In this document: positions 7,350 to 14,722 of the stretch, piece after piece
Layout: each line of letters begins with the position of its first letter
Position numbering within the stretch: the first letter of the stretch is position 1
Origin: JAUWZS01 sp964423085
GTDB taxonomy: Archaea; Aenigmatarchaeota; Aenigmatarchaeia; CG10238-14; SCSR01
Length of the DNA: 25,220 bases
Assembly (NCBI GenBank): GCA_964423085.1
Contig: CAYRDB010000008.1
Coordinates: 1-25,220 of the forward strand
Direction: 5' to 3'
Made by a program: the position numbers and the translations under genes
The notes under the pieces: generated by a model
Told to the model about the DNA's origin: nothing
The model's database searches: none
Seen by the model: the letters and a program-made list of their open reading frames with translations, nothing else

Positions 7350-7841
7350 CTACATCATTTCGACGTAGTCCGCTGCGTTCTGAAGTCCGCTTGACATTCC
7401 CGGCTCGGCGCCAACCACTATTACCTTCTTTCCATAGGCCTTTGCCGCGTGTATCACGGGCATGTAGTCAGCGTCCCTCGTGGCCAGGACTATATAGTCG
7501 ACGTCCTTTGTGCACGCCGCCTCGACAGCAGCCACAGCCATTGCCACGTCAACGTCGTTCTTCTCTGCTTCAACTTCAGCCAGAATCATGACCGATTCGA
7601 AGCCCTCGTTGATTATAGCCTCTATCAGCTTCTCAGGGGCGAACTGGTTGACAAATACCTTAGCTATTGTGACGCGCCCGTACTTTAGCACGCATTTTTT
7701 CAGCTCGCGCAGGTCTATCATGAACTCCTTTCTGAGCATGTTAGGACCGTCCACGAACAGCGCTATTCTCGCATAGTCCGAGCTCCCATAATCCCTGGAC
7801 CTGCTCCTACTCCTAGACCTTTCATTCATATCTCTATACAT
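7350..7841 (-). CDS. NYN-domain (LabA/DUF88-type) nuclease-like protein with Arg-Ser N-terminus
   Basis: A 163-residue PIN-like NYN-domain protein, a fold found in RNases such as LabA relatives. Acidic sites visible are D31 in FVDGPNML, the N-D-V-D-V-AMA block near residue 95, and the RDADYMPVI motif near residue 122; these match the metal-binding aspartates of NYN proteins, so RNA or DNA cleavage is plausible but not shown. The end VVGAEPGMSSGLQNAADYV matches the C-terminal strand and helix of this group. The N-terminus carries four consecutive Arg-Ser repeats (residues 8-16), an unusual positively charged tail. The ATG at 7841 has GGAG eight bases upstream; an internal ATG four codons later would still keep the repeats. 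Confidence 0.85.
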   Translation of the reverse strand: MYRDMNERSRSRSRSRDYGSSDYARIALFVDGPNMLRKEFMIDLRELKKCVLKYGRVTIAKVFVNQFAPEKLIEAIINEGFESVMILAEVEAEKNDVDVAMAVAAVEAACTKDVDYIVLATRDADYMPVIHAAKAYGKKVIVVGAEPGMSSGLQNAADYVEMM

Positions 7842-7914
7842 GTTACCAACTCCGTTTTTTTATATCCAGTTGAAGAAGTCGTATAATAACAACAATAATT
7901 GTCTATCAACTTCT

Positions 7915-8700
7915 TTACCAACTGAAGCTGCTGTGAGCTCCGATGCCCTCTACGGAAACCGCAGCTCCCTGCAGATTAATATTAGATTCTTCAAGGCTTA
8001 TAAATCCTACGAAACCGCCTATCAAAAGCCTCTCGCCGTCAAGGCCCTCTGTGGACTTTAGCGAGCCTTTCTGCGTTATCCTGTTTATGGAGCCTGTCGC
8101 TGACTCGATTTCCATCTTGCTCTGGACAAGGCTGTCCATCATAAAGCTGGAAGGAAGCATCTCCATGCTTATTTGCATGCTATCTGCTGTGTATATGTTG
8201 CCGTTTATGGACATCGCTCCTGCTGTGCCGTCAAACCTGACAGTTCCAGCTTCGGTGTATTTGAAATCTCCAATCATATCGTCCATTTCAATTTCACACT
8301 CTCTGCTGTCGGTCCTTACGCTCAGCCCAGATATGGTTATTCCAAAATCGCAAAGGCCATCAGCCTCGAAACTTGAGTTGCTGACGCGGTATTCCTGCCC
8401 GTAGAACGAGCTTTTGTCAATTTCAGTGCTTATTATGAACTGCTCTCCATCAGGCATTGCTTCCGGAGACGCAGTGAATGCGTGAGAAAAGAACCCTGAC
8501 ACAGACTCTCCGACCCCAGATGAAACCAACTCGAATGCCTGTCCGGCGAATTTCCTGCCGTCCTCGGTGATAAGCAGCATGGCGCCTATCGCTACTATCA
8601 CAAACGCTGTCAGCATCGCTTTCCAGTTCATTCCAAATCTTCTCCTGCCAGTCTTAGGTTGCCTGATATCCGTTGTTTCGAATTTAGTGTCATCTTCCAT
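7915..8700 (-). CDS. membrane-anchored extracytoplasmic orphan protein
   Basis: A 261-residue protein of unknown function. A charged cytoplasmic N-terminus with KTGRRRFG precedes one hydrophobic helix (about residues 28-45, TAFVIVAIGAMLLI), after which about 215 residues of beta-rich, Ser/Gly/Met-rich sequence would lie outside the membrane. The pattern suggests a beta-sheet lattice or bactofilin-like repeat with recurring short strands ending in Gly or Ser, but no family is recognised. The ATG at 8700 is chosen because it begins the acidic MEDDTKFE sequence; a longer frame to 8808 would run into the divergent DUF1512 gene. Both genes share a 60-base AT-rich spacer containing AATAATAATA. Confidence 0.65.
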   Translation of the reverse strand: MEDDTKFETTDIRQPKTGRRRFGMNWKAMLTAFVIVAIGAMLLITEDGRKFAGQAFELVSSGVGESVSGFFSHAFTASPEAMPDGEQFIISTEIDKSSFYGQEYRVSNSSFEADGLCDFGITISGLSVRTDSRECEIEMDDMIGDFKYTEAGTVRFDGTAGAMSINGNIYTADSMQISMEMLPSSFMMDSLVQSKMEIESATGSINRITQKGSLKSTEGLDGERLLIGGFVGFISLEESNINLQGAAVSVEGIGAHSSFSW

Positions 8701-8760
8701 TTGTTTCCCCGACCAAAAGATATAAGCAACAATAATAATATGTATTAAAGAACTTAAAAA

Positions 8761-10017
8761 ATGCGCACCATAGCGCAATCTAGTGATTTGATGAGCGAAA
8801 TACCCCATGCATTTCTGAGCTTTTTCGGCGGCGACGCTTGGAGCAGCGTTGTATGGGTGATAATGTTCGTTTTCTTCATGCTCTTCTACCAGAGGATAAT
8901 GATAACCCAGATAATTTTCAAGCTCGAAAATTCCGCGAGAATGGTCGAGGGTCTCGGCAAGAAGGCGAAAAACACGATGGTGAGCAAGATATCCAAACTA
9001 CCGAACAGCACGCTGAGAGGCCAAGTGTCGGATTTCATGGAGTTCTTCTCAATAGCTCCGGTGAGCCTGGATCCGTACGGAATAGTGAAGAAGCTCGAGC
9101 ACATATCACAGATGTCGGACGACAGGTTCAGGTATTTTGTGGACCAGGTCGTCCCTAAGGCGGACGAGGAGTCTAAGCAGGACATAATAATGGGTCTTTC
9201 AGGCGCGGTGCAGCTCAACCAGATAGCTAAGATAGTGAGGCATTATGTCGAACTTATCAGGAAGACGAAGAACCTCCAGCTTGCGATGGTGCTTCAGATG
9301 CAGCTTCCGATGGTGGAGAAGATATCAAAGTCCCTTCTGAAGGGAACAGAGGCGCTTTCCAACGGATGGCCGATAGGCGACAGCATAGGGTGCATGGTCG
9401 CGGCAGAGCTTATAGGAAATGCGAAGCCGAAGGCAACGAAGAACGAAGTTGTGGTAGCTTCCAGGAAGATCGCAGGTAAAAACGCAATAATAATGAAAGC
9501 CAAAGGACCTGGCGGAAGGCTGGGCAGGCTAGGGAAGGAGACAGAAAGCATACTCTCCAGGGGCAAAATCAGCAAGATAATAACAGTGGACGCTGCAGCC
9601 AAGCTCGAAGGGGAAAAGACAGGAAGAGTCGCCGAGGGAGTCGGAGTGGCGATAGGCGGCATAGGCGTGGACCGCTCGTATATAGAAGACCTTGCTGTGA
9701 AAAAGAACATACCCCTCGATTCGGTAGTTGTGAAAATGAGCCAGGAGGAGGCGATAGAGCCGATAAAGGCCGAAGTGCTAGGCGCGATGCCGACCGTTCT
9801 AAAGATAGTCGAGGACCGCGTGAAAGCCACAAAAGGAAAAGGCACTGTGCTTGTCATAGGCGTCGGAAACACGGCAGGAGTGGGCAACGACAAATCCGGC
9901 GTGGAAAAAGGTCAGATGCTGGCGAGAAAAGTAATGAAGATTGTCAAAAAGCGCGAAGCTGAAGAAAAGGAACTCGAGAAAAAGAACAAATGGAAGAACT
10001 TTCTGATGGGCGGCTAG
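8761..10017 (+). CDS. DUF1512-family membrane-associated protein
   Basis: A 418-residue protein matching the archaeal DUF1512 family as I remember it: one N-terminal transmembrane helix (about residues 27-50, WVIMFVFFMLFYQRIM), a helical region, and a long C-terminal domain with GWPIGDSIGCMVAAELIG, conserved glycine loops such as KGPGGRLGRLGKE, GVGVAIGGIGVDR and a final TVLVIGVGNTAGVGN. The biochemical role of the family is not established. The glycine-rich loops suggest a nucleotide or phosphate site, which is inference. An internal ATG at 8791 preceded by GTGAT is a credible alternative start. The C-terminus is a Lys/Glu-rich coiled segment. It shares its TAG stop with the convergent SHMT gene. 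Confidence 0.75.
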   Translation: MRTIAQSSDLMSEIPHAFLSFFGGDAWSSVVWVIMFVFFMLFYQRIMITQIIFKLENSARMVEGLGKKAKNTMVSKISKLPNSTLRGQVSDFMEFFSIAPVSLDPYGIVKKLEHISQMSDDRFRYFVDQVVPKADEESKQDIIMGLSGAVQLNQIAKIVRHYVELIRKTKNLQLAMVLQMQLPMVEKISKSLLKGTEALSNGWPIGDSIGCMVAAELIGNAKPKATKNEVVVASRKIAGKNAIIMKAKGPGGRLGRLGKETESILSRGKISKIITVDAAAKLEGEKTGRVAEGVGVAIGGIGVDRSYIEDLAVKKNIPLDSVVVKMSQEEAIEPIKAEVLGAMPTVLKIVEDRVKATKGKGTVLVIGVGNTAGVGNDKSGVEKGQMLARKVMKIVKKREAEEKELEKKNKWKNFLMGG

Positions 10018-11297
10018 TCGAGCCCGTCTATTTCGTTAAGCGCCTTGTGCGGATTGAAGCAATAAAGCACCTTGTCGAACTTGCCTTTTATATCAAGAAC
10101 TTCCTCCCTCACCGCCTGCATCGGGTAGTTGTCTATAAGCACCATCTTGAACAGGTCCGCTATCCTCTCCATGTCCTTCTCCCTCATGCCCCATCTTGTC
10201 ATCTCCTGCACGCCCAGCCTTATTCCCGACGGGTTGTGAGTCGCGTCTCGGGGGCTGTCGCTAGGAAGCGACATCTTGTTGCATATGATGTTGCATTTTG
10301 CCAAATCCCTGGCCACCCTGTATCCGCCTCCGTAGTTCCTCACGTCAACAATTATCTGGTGGCTCTCGGTGAAGCCGAGGTGCGGGCAGAGAACTTTGAA
10401 TCCGCGGTTGAAGAGCGCGCGGGCTAGAGCCTTCGCGTTCCTGACAGTCTGGCTTGCATAAGCGTCTCCGAACTTGTTCATTTCAATAGCCGTTATGGCG
10501 AGCGCCGGAAACCTGTTTATGTGAGTGTTGCTGAGCATTCCCGGGAATATGGCGCTGTCTATCTTTTTCCAGTCCTCGTTCATCAGCTTATAATTTCCTA
10601 TTATCAACCCGCCCTGCGGACCCTGGAATGTCTTGTGGGTCGAAGAAGTAAGCACGTCCGCGCCCTCTTCGAGTGGCTTTTGAAAGGCGTGGTTGTACAC
10701 CAGCCCGAAAACGTGCGCTGCGTCGTACACTATCTTTATGTTCGGGTCTATCTGCTCCTTTATTTCGCGTATCGGCTGCGGGAACAGGAACATCGACGCG
10801 CCGAACATCACCATCTTCGGGTCGCTTCTCTTTATCGCGTCAACCGTTCTTTCAACATCAATGTTCATCATTTCGCTGTCAAAAACCATGTCCACGTTTT
10901 TGAGCCCCCTAACTCCGGCCGGCCCCCATCTTGTGTGGCTTATGTGCGCGCCGTTCGGTATTCCCAGGCTGACTATTACGTCGCCCGGCTTTGCGAACGC
11001 GCTGTATACTATCAAGTTTGCAACAGCGCCCGATATCGGCCTTACGTCCGCATATCTGGTTATGAAATTTTTCCTGAAAAGCTCGTTGCAGATTTCCTCT
11101 ATCTCATAAGAAAGCTCTGTTCCTTCATAGTGCCTGTCCTTGCCGCTGTGCTCGTTGTACCTTCCCTCAAAGTCTGAAACCAAGATTTTTTCGGCAAGCG
11201 GAGACATCAAGCTCTCGGAAGCTATGAGGTTTATGCACTGCTCCCTTCTCCACTTGTTTTGCTTGCTTACAATCTCCAGCACTCGGCTTCTGTCCAT
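10014..11297 (-). CDS. glyA: serine hydroxymethyltransferase
   Basis: A 427-residue PLP enzyme that interconverts serine and glycine while loading a one-carbon unit on tetrahydrofolate or tetrahydromethanopterin. Visible marks are the opening LIASESLMSP, the YNEHSGKDRHYEG segment, the PLP-contacting VYDAAHVFG, the Schiff-base lysine in TSSTHKTFQGPQGG and the late TRWGMREKDM block near the C-terminus. I place the start at the ATG at 11297; an in-frame TTG at 11312 would add five residues. Length fits the family (about 415-440). The neighbouring dUTPase and ThyX-like genes suggest that its methylene-carrier supports thymidylate synthesis. It diverges from the dUTPase gene and shares its TAG stop bases with the DUF1512 gene. 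Confidence 0.95.
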   Translation of the reverse strand: MDRSRVLEIVSKQNKWRREQCINLIASESLMSPLAEKILVSDFEGRYNEHSGKDRHYEGTELSYEIEEICNELFRKNFITRYADVRPISGAVANLIVYSAFAKPGDVIVSLGIPNGAHISHTRWGPAGVRGLKNVDMVFDSEMMNIDVERTVDAIKRSDPKMVMFGASMFLFPQPIREIKEQIDPNIKIVYDAAHVFGLVYNHAFQKPLEEGADVLTSSTHKTFQGPQGGLIIGNYKLMNEDWKKIDSAIFPGMLSNTHINRFPALAITAIEMNKFGDAYASQTVRNAKALARALFNRGFKVLCPHLGFTESHQIIVDVRNYGGGYRVARDLAKCNIICNKMSLPSDSPRDATHNPSGIRLGVQEMTRWGMREKDMERIADLFKMVLIDNYPMQAVREEVLDIKGKFDKVLYCFNPHKALNEIDGLD

Positions 11298-11371
11298 GCT
11301 TTCTTTATACAACCTAATTTATTTATGTTTGACCTGAGAATCAACAGTTTTAAAAACAGCTGAATGGAAAT

Positions 11372-11815
11372 ATGGTTATGAAAGTTGGGGTAGAAAGGGT
11401 GGACAAGTCGCTGCCTCTCCCGGTCTACGAGACGGGCGGCTCGATTGGGTTTGACATAATTTGCAGGGAGGATACTGTAGTGAAAGCTCGTTCGCTTGCC
11501 AGAATACCCTCCAATATAATCGTCCAGGTGCCCGAAGGTTACGTTCTGGCAATAGCGCTCAGGAGCAGCGCGCCCAAGAAGAAATCCCTTCTCATGCCGC
11601 ACGGAATCGGGATAATAGACAATGACTTTTGCGGGAAGGACGACGAGATACTTGTTCAGGTGTACAACTTCTCAGACTCGGATGTAAGCGTCTCCAGAGG
11701 CGAGAAGATAGCGCAGGGAATTTTCCTCAGAACAGACAGGGCTGAATGGGTGGAAAAGGAGATGGGAAGCCAGTCCAGGGGCGGATTCGGGAGCACGGAC
11801 GCTACCAGCCTTTGA
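11372..11815 (+). CDS. dut: dUTP diphosphatase (trimeric dUTPase family)
   Basis: A 147-residue trimeric-type dUTPase that converts dUTP to dUMP and pyrophosphate, guarding against uracil in DNA and supplying thymidylate synthesis. All five motifs can be traced: motif 1 GSIGFDI (residues 23-29), motif 2 RSSAPKK, motif 3 GIGIIDNDFCG with the catalytic aspartate in IID, motif 4 RGEKIAQ, and motif 5 RGGFGST near the C-terminus. Motif 3 reads DNDFCG where most enzymes have DxxYRG, a deviation but with the key Asp kept. Two ATGs (11372 and 11378) are possible. A TTTTAAAA box lies about 25 bases upstream. A dCTP deaminase of the same fold is less likely because the order of motifs fits dUTPase. Confidence 0.85.
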   Translation: MVMKVGVERVDKSLPLPVYETGGSIGFDIICREDTVVKARSLARIPSNIIVQVPEGYVLAIALRSSAPKKKSLLMPHGIGIIDNDFCGKDDEILVQVYNFSDSDVSVSRGEKIAQGIFLRTDRAEWVEKEMGSQSRGGFGSTDATSL

Positions 11816-11960
11816 GCATTTTCAGCCATGCCAGTATGGTGAAAGCGACTGCTATTATGATCAGCGATATTCCAGCAGACGTGGAATCCAGAACTCCGGC
11901 CAGTATCATAACGCCTATGGCAATCATGATGACGTCCCTTATCAGGCCCTTTATTCCCAC
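11802..11960 (-). CDS. 52-residue two-helix membrane protein
   Basis: A small open frame that starts with GTG preceded by AGGTG about six bases upstream. It encodes 52 residues: a short basic start (GIKGLIRD), a hydrophobic helix IMIAIGVMILAGVL, a polar turn DSTSAG, a second helix ISLIIIAVAFTILAW and a basic end LKMLKGW. That is a plausible hairpin membrane microprotein. Its stop overlaps the last 14 bases of dut on the opposite strand, and it fills the otherwise empty space between dut and the ThyX-like gene. No family recognised. The combination of ribosome site, clean two-helix topology and full occupation of the gap argues for a real gene. Confidence 0.6.
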   Translation of the reverse strand: MGIKGLIRDVIMIAIGVMILAGVLDSTSAGISLIIIAVAFTILAWLKMLKGW

Positions 11961-12003
11961 GAAAACACCTAAGAGATATATTGATTAAATGAAATAAAAT
12001 ATC

Positions 12004-13407
12004 ATGAAAAAATCCTCGGAGAGCGCCCGGGTAGAGCTTCTCGATTTCGCTCCCAAGTTCGGCAAGTCTGGACCGGACGACATCATGGCCGCAAGCGGCA
12101 TACTTACAATGAAGAACAAGGAGTTTTCAAAGACTCTAGGAAAGATTGACGAAAAGTTTCTCGAGGGCTTCCACAACGAAGCCACCAGAAGGGGGCACGC
12201 TTCTCTGACCACATCCAGCAACTACTACTTCTGGATGGAGGGCAGCAGGATGATAGACTTTTACTTTTCAAGTTTCCCGTTCGCTTCATGCCTGGTTTTC
12301 AGTTCCAGAAGGATAAAAATAGAGCCCGAGAACCTGATAGCGCCGGACGCAATAGCAGATTCCGAGTTCTCGGACGAATACAAGCAGGTCGCGGAAAGCA
12401 TGGTAAGCCTGTACCACAGGGTGAATGAAAAAACCGGGCGGATGGACTATGCGAGGAGGATACTGCCGATTGGATTTGTTTCGAAGATGTTCCTTGATAT
12501 ACCTCTCCAGACCATGCTTGGCATAATAAAGGAAACGAAAGTGGACTCGAAGAGGCTTCTGCCAGAAGAGATACACAGGGTGGCCGCAGTCTTCGAGAAA
12601 ACAATAAGGGAAAAAACTCCTCACTTGGCTGACGCGTCGCTAAGGCTAAAGTACAATACCAATTTTTCCCATCCGAACGTGTTCAGCGGAACTGGCGAAT
12701 ACGGCAAGGAAGGAAGCAGAATAATATTGAAGGACGACAGGCTGCTCGAGCACATGGAAAAAGCCAGGTCAATGATGTATTCGCTGAGCAACGACCCTTC
12801 AGAGAGGCCGGAGCAGGCGTCTTCGGCCTGGAAGGAATTTGTTGAGAATGTGCAGGACGAGATAATTGTGAAGTCAAAAGTAAACTGCAGCCTCTCGGTT
12901 TGGAACGACATAAAGAGGCACAGGACGATGAGGCAGAACGTGGAGTCGTTATACTCGGCCGCTGACAGGTGCGCCAGCAGCTGGGACGCATCCAGCCTTT
13001 ACATACCTCAGACAGGCGACGCGGAGCTGGACGCAGAGGTAGAGAGTGTGTACAAAAAGGCGTTCATCCTGTACAGGAAGATGGTCGATTCTGGAATAGA
13101 AAAAAGGGACGCGGCTTACATAATACCGCACGGCATAAAGCTCGGTGTGAGCATGGTCATGGACGGATACCACCTGTTCGATCCTTTCGGGTTCGTCGGA
13201 ATAAGGACTTGCACAACCACCGACCATGAGATAGTCGGGATGCTCAATAGGATAATAGCCGAGCTAGACAAGGAGCTTCCGGGAATCGGACAGCTCATTG
13301 GTCCAAAGTGCAAGGTAGGATACTGCCCGGAGAAGGAGTTTTGCAATGTTGTGAAAAAGTTCGACAGAGAATACGACCAAGAAAAGCACGAGAAATATTC
13401 TCAGTGA
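12004..13407 (+). CDS. double-domain ThyX-like (FAD-dependent thymidylate synthase-like) protein
   Basis: A 467-residue protein about twice the length of ThyX and apparently two ThyX folds in tandem. The first half carries RRGHASL (near residue 60), matching the GHxSxxEH region, and a helix ending SSRRI where ThyX has its RHRxxSxNExSxRY motif, largely lost. The second half carries KRHRTMRQNVESLY (about residues 304-317), which keeps RHR but has Arg for the ThyX active-site Ser and Val for the Glu. A Cys-rich end KCKVGYCPEKEFC follows. ThyX converts dUMP to dTMP with FAD and methylene-folate. Adjacent dUTPase and SHMT genes support a thymidylate role, but activity is not assured from the residues seen. 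ATG at 12004 with TATATT about 25 bases upstream. Confidence 0.7.
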   Translation: MKKSSESARVELLDFAPKFGKSGPDDIMAASGILTMKNKEFSKTLGKIDEKFLEGFHNEATRRGHASLTTSSNYYFWMEGSRMIDFYFSSFPFASCLVFSSRRIKIEPENLIAPDAIADSEFSDEYKQVAESMVSLYHRVNEKTGRMDYARRILPIGFVSKMFLDIPLQTMLGIIKETKVDSKRLLPEEIHRVAAVFEKTIREKTPHLADASLRLKYNTNFSHPNVFSGTGEYGKEGSRIILKDDRLLEHMEKARSMMYSLSNDPSERPEQASSAWKEFVENVQDEIIVKSKVNCSLSVWNDIKRHRTMRQNVESLYSAADRCASSWDASSLYIPQTGDAELDAEVESVYKKAFILYRKMVDSGIEKRDAAYIIPHGIKLGVSMVMDGYHLFDPFGFVGIRTCTTTDHEIVGMLNRIIAELDKELPGIGQLIGPKCKVGYCPEKEFCNVVKKFDREYDQEKHEKYSQ

Positions 13408-13970
13408 TTCATTATCTGCTCCATGACTTGTGACACTTTGGCGTCCAGCTCTTCCAGCGTCCCGCTGTTCTCTATTGTAAAGTCAGCCATCCTCATGCAG
13501 TCTGCAACATGCTGGCCGTAGACAGGCTCGTTCAGCCCCTTGTCCCTCTCGTTCACCTTCTTGAACTCTTCAAAGTCCTGCGGGTCCCTCGCGTCGCTCC
13601 TGTCCTTCACCCTTTCGAACCTTACCTCTATAGGAGCGTCGATCGATATCATCTTGAAGTTGTCGCCGAACTTTTTCTTCAAGTACTCTATCTCGCCCGG
13701 GTTTCTTACACCGTCCATAATTATCATTTCCTTGTCCCTAGGAAGGTATTCGATTGCCAGCATCGCGAGAATGTGGTTGCCGTACATCTTCCTCATCTCA
13801 TTACCCATGTCCTGCAAAGTTATCCTGTTCAGCAGGCCCCTCTTTTTCTCTATCTCGCCGCGTATGACGTCAGACAATGTGACATGATAGCAGCTGTACT
13901 TTTTGAGAACAATCTGCTTTACCGTGTTCTTGCCGGCTCCTATTGTCCCGGTGAATGCGACCACTTTCAT
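13401..13970 (-). CDS. P-loop kinase, UPF0200/dephospho-CoA-kinase-like
   Basis: A 189-residue nucleoside- or CoA-type kinase. Walker A is GTIGAGKNT (residues 8-16); LSDVIRGEIEKKRG is the substrate-binding helix region, IIMDGVRNPGEIEYL the Walker B-like strand and NMP-type loop, and RFERVKDRSDARDP the LID arginines. The order closely matches archaeal UPF0200 proteins and the dephospho-CoA kinase branch. Substrate cannot be fixed: dephospho-CoA or a (deoxy)nucleoside monophosphate are both possible. Its position back to back with the ThyX-like gene (stops overlap by seven bases) makes a dTMP or dNMP kinase role attractive but this is inference. Confidence 0.75.
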   Translation of the reverse strand: MKVVAFTGTIGAGKNTVKQIVLKKYSCYHVTLSDVIRGEIEKKRGLLNRITLQDMGNEMRKMYGNHILAMLAIEYLPRDKEMIIMDGVRNPGEIEYLKKKFGDNFKMISIDAPIEVRFERVKDRSDARDPQDFEEFKKVNERDKGLNEPVYGQHVADCMRMADFTIENSGTLEELDAKVSQVMEQIMNH

Positions 13971-14033
13971 GAAATCAAATCCGCGTTTTTTGGTTATTCT
14001 CTTTTGGGTTTTAAACTATTTGTTTGTTTAGGT

Positions 14034-14067
14034 AAAAGAAAGGAAAAGAGTATGCATAAAAAGGATG
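14034..14067 (-). terminator. U-rich 3' end after the histone gene
   Basis: On the minus strand the sequence after the histone stop reads as several T tracts (CCTTTTTA, CTCTTTTCC, TTTCTTTTAC). Archaeal RNA polymerase ends transcription on such U-rich stretches without a stem-loop, so this is a likely terminator. A palindromic ATGCAT lies inside it. Confidence 0.4.
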
Positions 14068-14085
14068 CCTACTCCGAAATTGGTT

Positions 14086-14256
14086 CTACAGGTCGTCTCC
14101 TCTTATTGTTTTCCTGCCATTCGCTTTCGCCCTGTCCGCGGCTTTCTTCATTCCTTCAGTCAACATCGCGTCCAGTGCTTTCCAGAAATCGCCGCTTACC
14201 CTCATCTTCCTCTTTTTGGCGATATCTTTGATGGCAGACTTTACTGCTAATGCCAT
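14086..14256 (-). CDS. 56-residue histone-fold protein with truncated third helix
   Basis: A short gene with an excellent ribosome site, GGAGGTG nine bases before the ATG. The 56-residue product shows a histone fold: a basic first helix (KSAIKDIAKKRK), loop RVSGDF, a long second helix starting WKALDAML and running through GMKKAADRAKAN, then the hallmark loop NGRKTI and an end at GDDL. Canonical archaeal histones (about 66-70 residues) carry a full third helix after this loop; here it is cut to a few residues. This resembles the short histones of Bdellovibrio (Bd0055 type) and related prokaryotic face-to-face or truncated-alpha3 families, which bind DNA as dimers rather than wrapping it. Very basic at its N-terminus. 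AATTAAATAA about 40 bases upstream may be its TATA box. Confidence 0.78.
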   Translation of the reverse strand: MALAVKSAIKDIAKKRKMRVSGDFWKALDAMLTEGMKKAADRAKANGRKTIRGDDL

Positions 14257-14316
14257 TGGTTATTGCACCTCCAAAACATTGATTAAACAACGTTATTTAA
14301 TTTCTTGGTCTGCTTT

Positions 14317-14326
14317 CTATATAAAT
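14317..14326 (+). promoter_or_regulatory. strong TATA-like box with no gene directly behind it
   Basis: CTATATAAAT is a near-ideal archaeal TATA box, but the next credible start codon (14420) is about 95 bases away and has its own box (GTATATAC, about 14391-14398). Transcription from here would begin near 14345 and yield a 75-base leader or a small RNA. Confidence 0.4.
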
Positions 14327-14419
14327 GCGCTCCGGAAATATTCCTTAAACGTCGAATTGAGTCGTTCTGTGGCATTGTACGGCGTCTAAAGTATATACTT
14401 GAAAAACCATCTAATATGG

Positions 14420-14653
14420 ATGAGCAGAACATCACATTACGATTTTGTAGATCCGCTTATACTGAAAATAGTCGGCGAGTCCAACTGCCCGATGACAACG
14501 CTGGCCATAAACTACAGGGTGAACCAGTCGGTCGGAAAGACGATAAACCTGAAGATAATAAAAGACCATTTGACATTCCTTGTAAATACCCAGAAGATAT
14601 CCAAGTCAGTGGACAGCGAAAGCGACATTGCGCACTATTCTATCTCCAAATAG
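14420..14653 (+). CDS. 77-residue small protein, winged-helix-like
   Basis: A small soluble protein in a frame that reads as real coding sequence, unlike the longer overlapping frame. Residues about 8-60 (DPLILKIVGESNCPMTTLAINYRVN, shown here only by its ends DPLILKIV and TTLAINYRV) suggest three helices with the spacing of a helix-turn-helix, followed by LKIIKDHLTFLVNTQKI, compatible with a recognition helix and wing. The middle fits a DNA-binding fold but no family is identified. The ATG at 14420 lies 22 bases after GTATATAC, consistent with a leaderless transcript; a TTG at 14399 is the alternative. The gene is followed by the L10e gene on the same strand. Confidence 0.5.
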   Translation: MSRTSHYDFVDPLILKIVGESNCPMTTLAINYRVNQSVGKTINLKIIKDHLTFLVNTQKISKSVDSESDIAHYSISK

Positions 14654-14676
14654 GCTATGGACGCTTGGTAATTAGA

Positions 14677-14685
14677 TTTATAAAA
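14677..14685 (+). promoter_or_regulatory. TATA box for rpl10e
   Basis: TTTATAAAA lies 38-46 bases ahead of the L10e ATG, so transcription would begin about 15-20 bases upstream of it, leaving room for the GTGAT ribosome site seen just before the start. Confidence 0.5.
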
Positions 14686-14722
14686 GATAGTATAGATAGA
14701 ATTGTAATAAGCAAGTGATGTT

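Noticed and set aside
7882..8745. AAT/AAC runs in the spacers at 7882-7900 and 8729-8743, considered as repeats or CRISPR remnants
   Set aside because: Short, imperfect and confined to AT-rich promoter spacers; no repeat unit with spacers exists in the window.
9294..9893. 199-codon minus-strand frame inside the DUF1512 gene
   Set aside because: Ser/Pro/Thr-rich antisense shadow of a long conserved gene.
14305..14718. 137-codon plus-strand frame over the small orphan
   Set aside because: The frame at 14420-14653 has far better protein character and start context; the long frame runs through promoter sequence.
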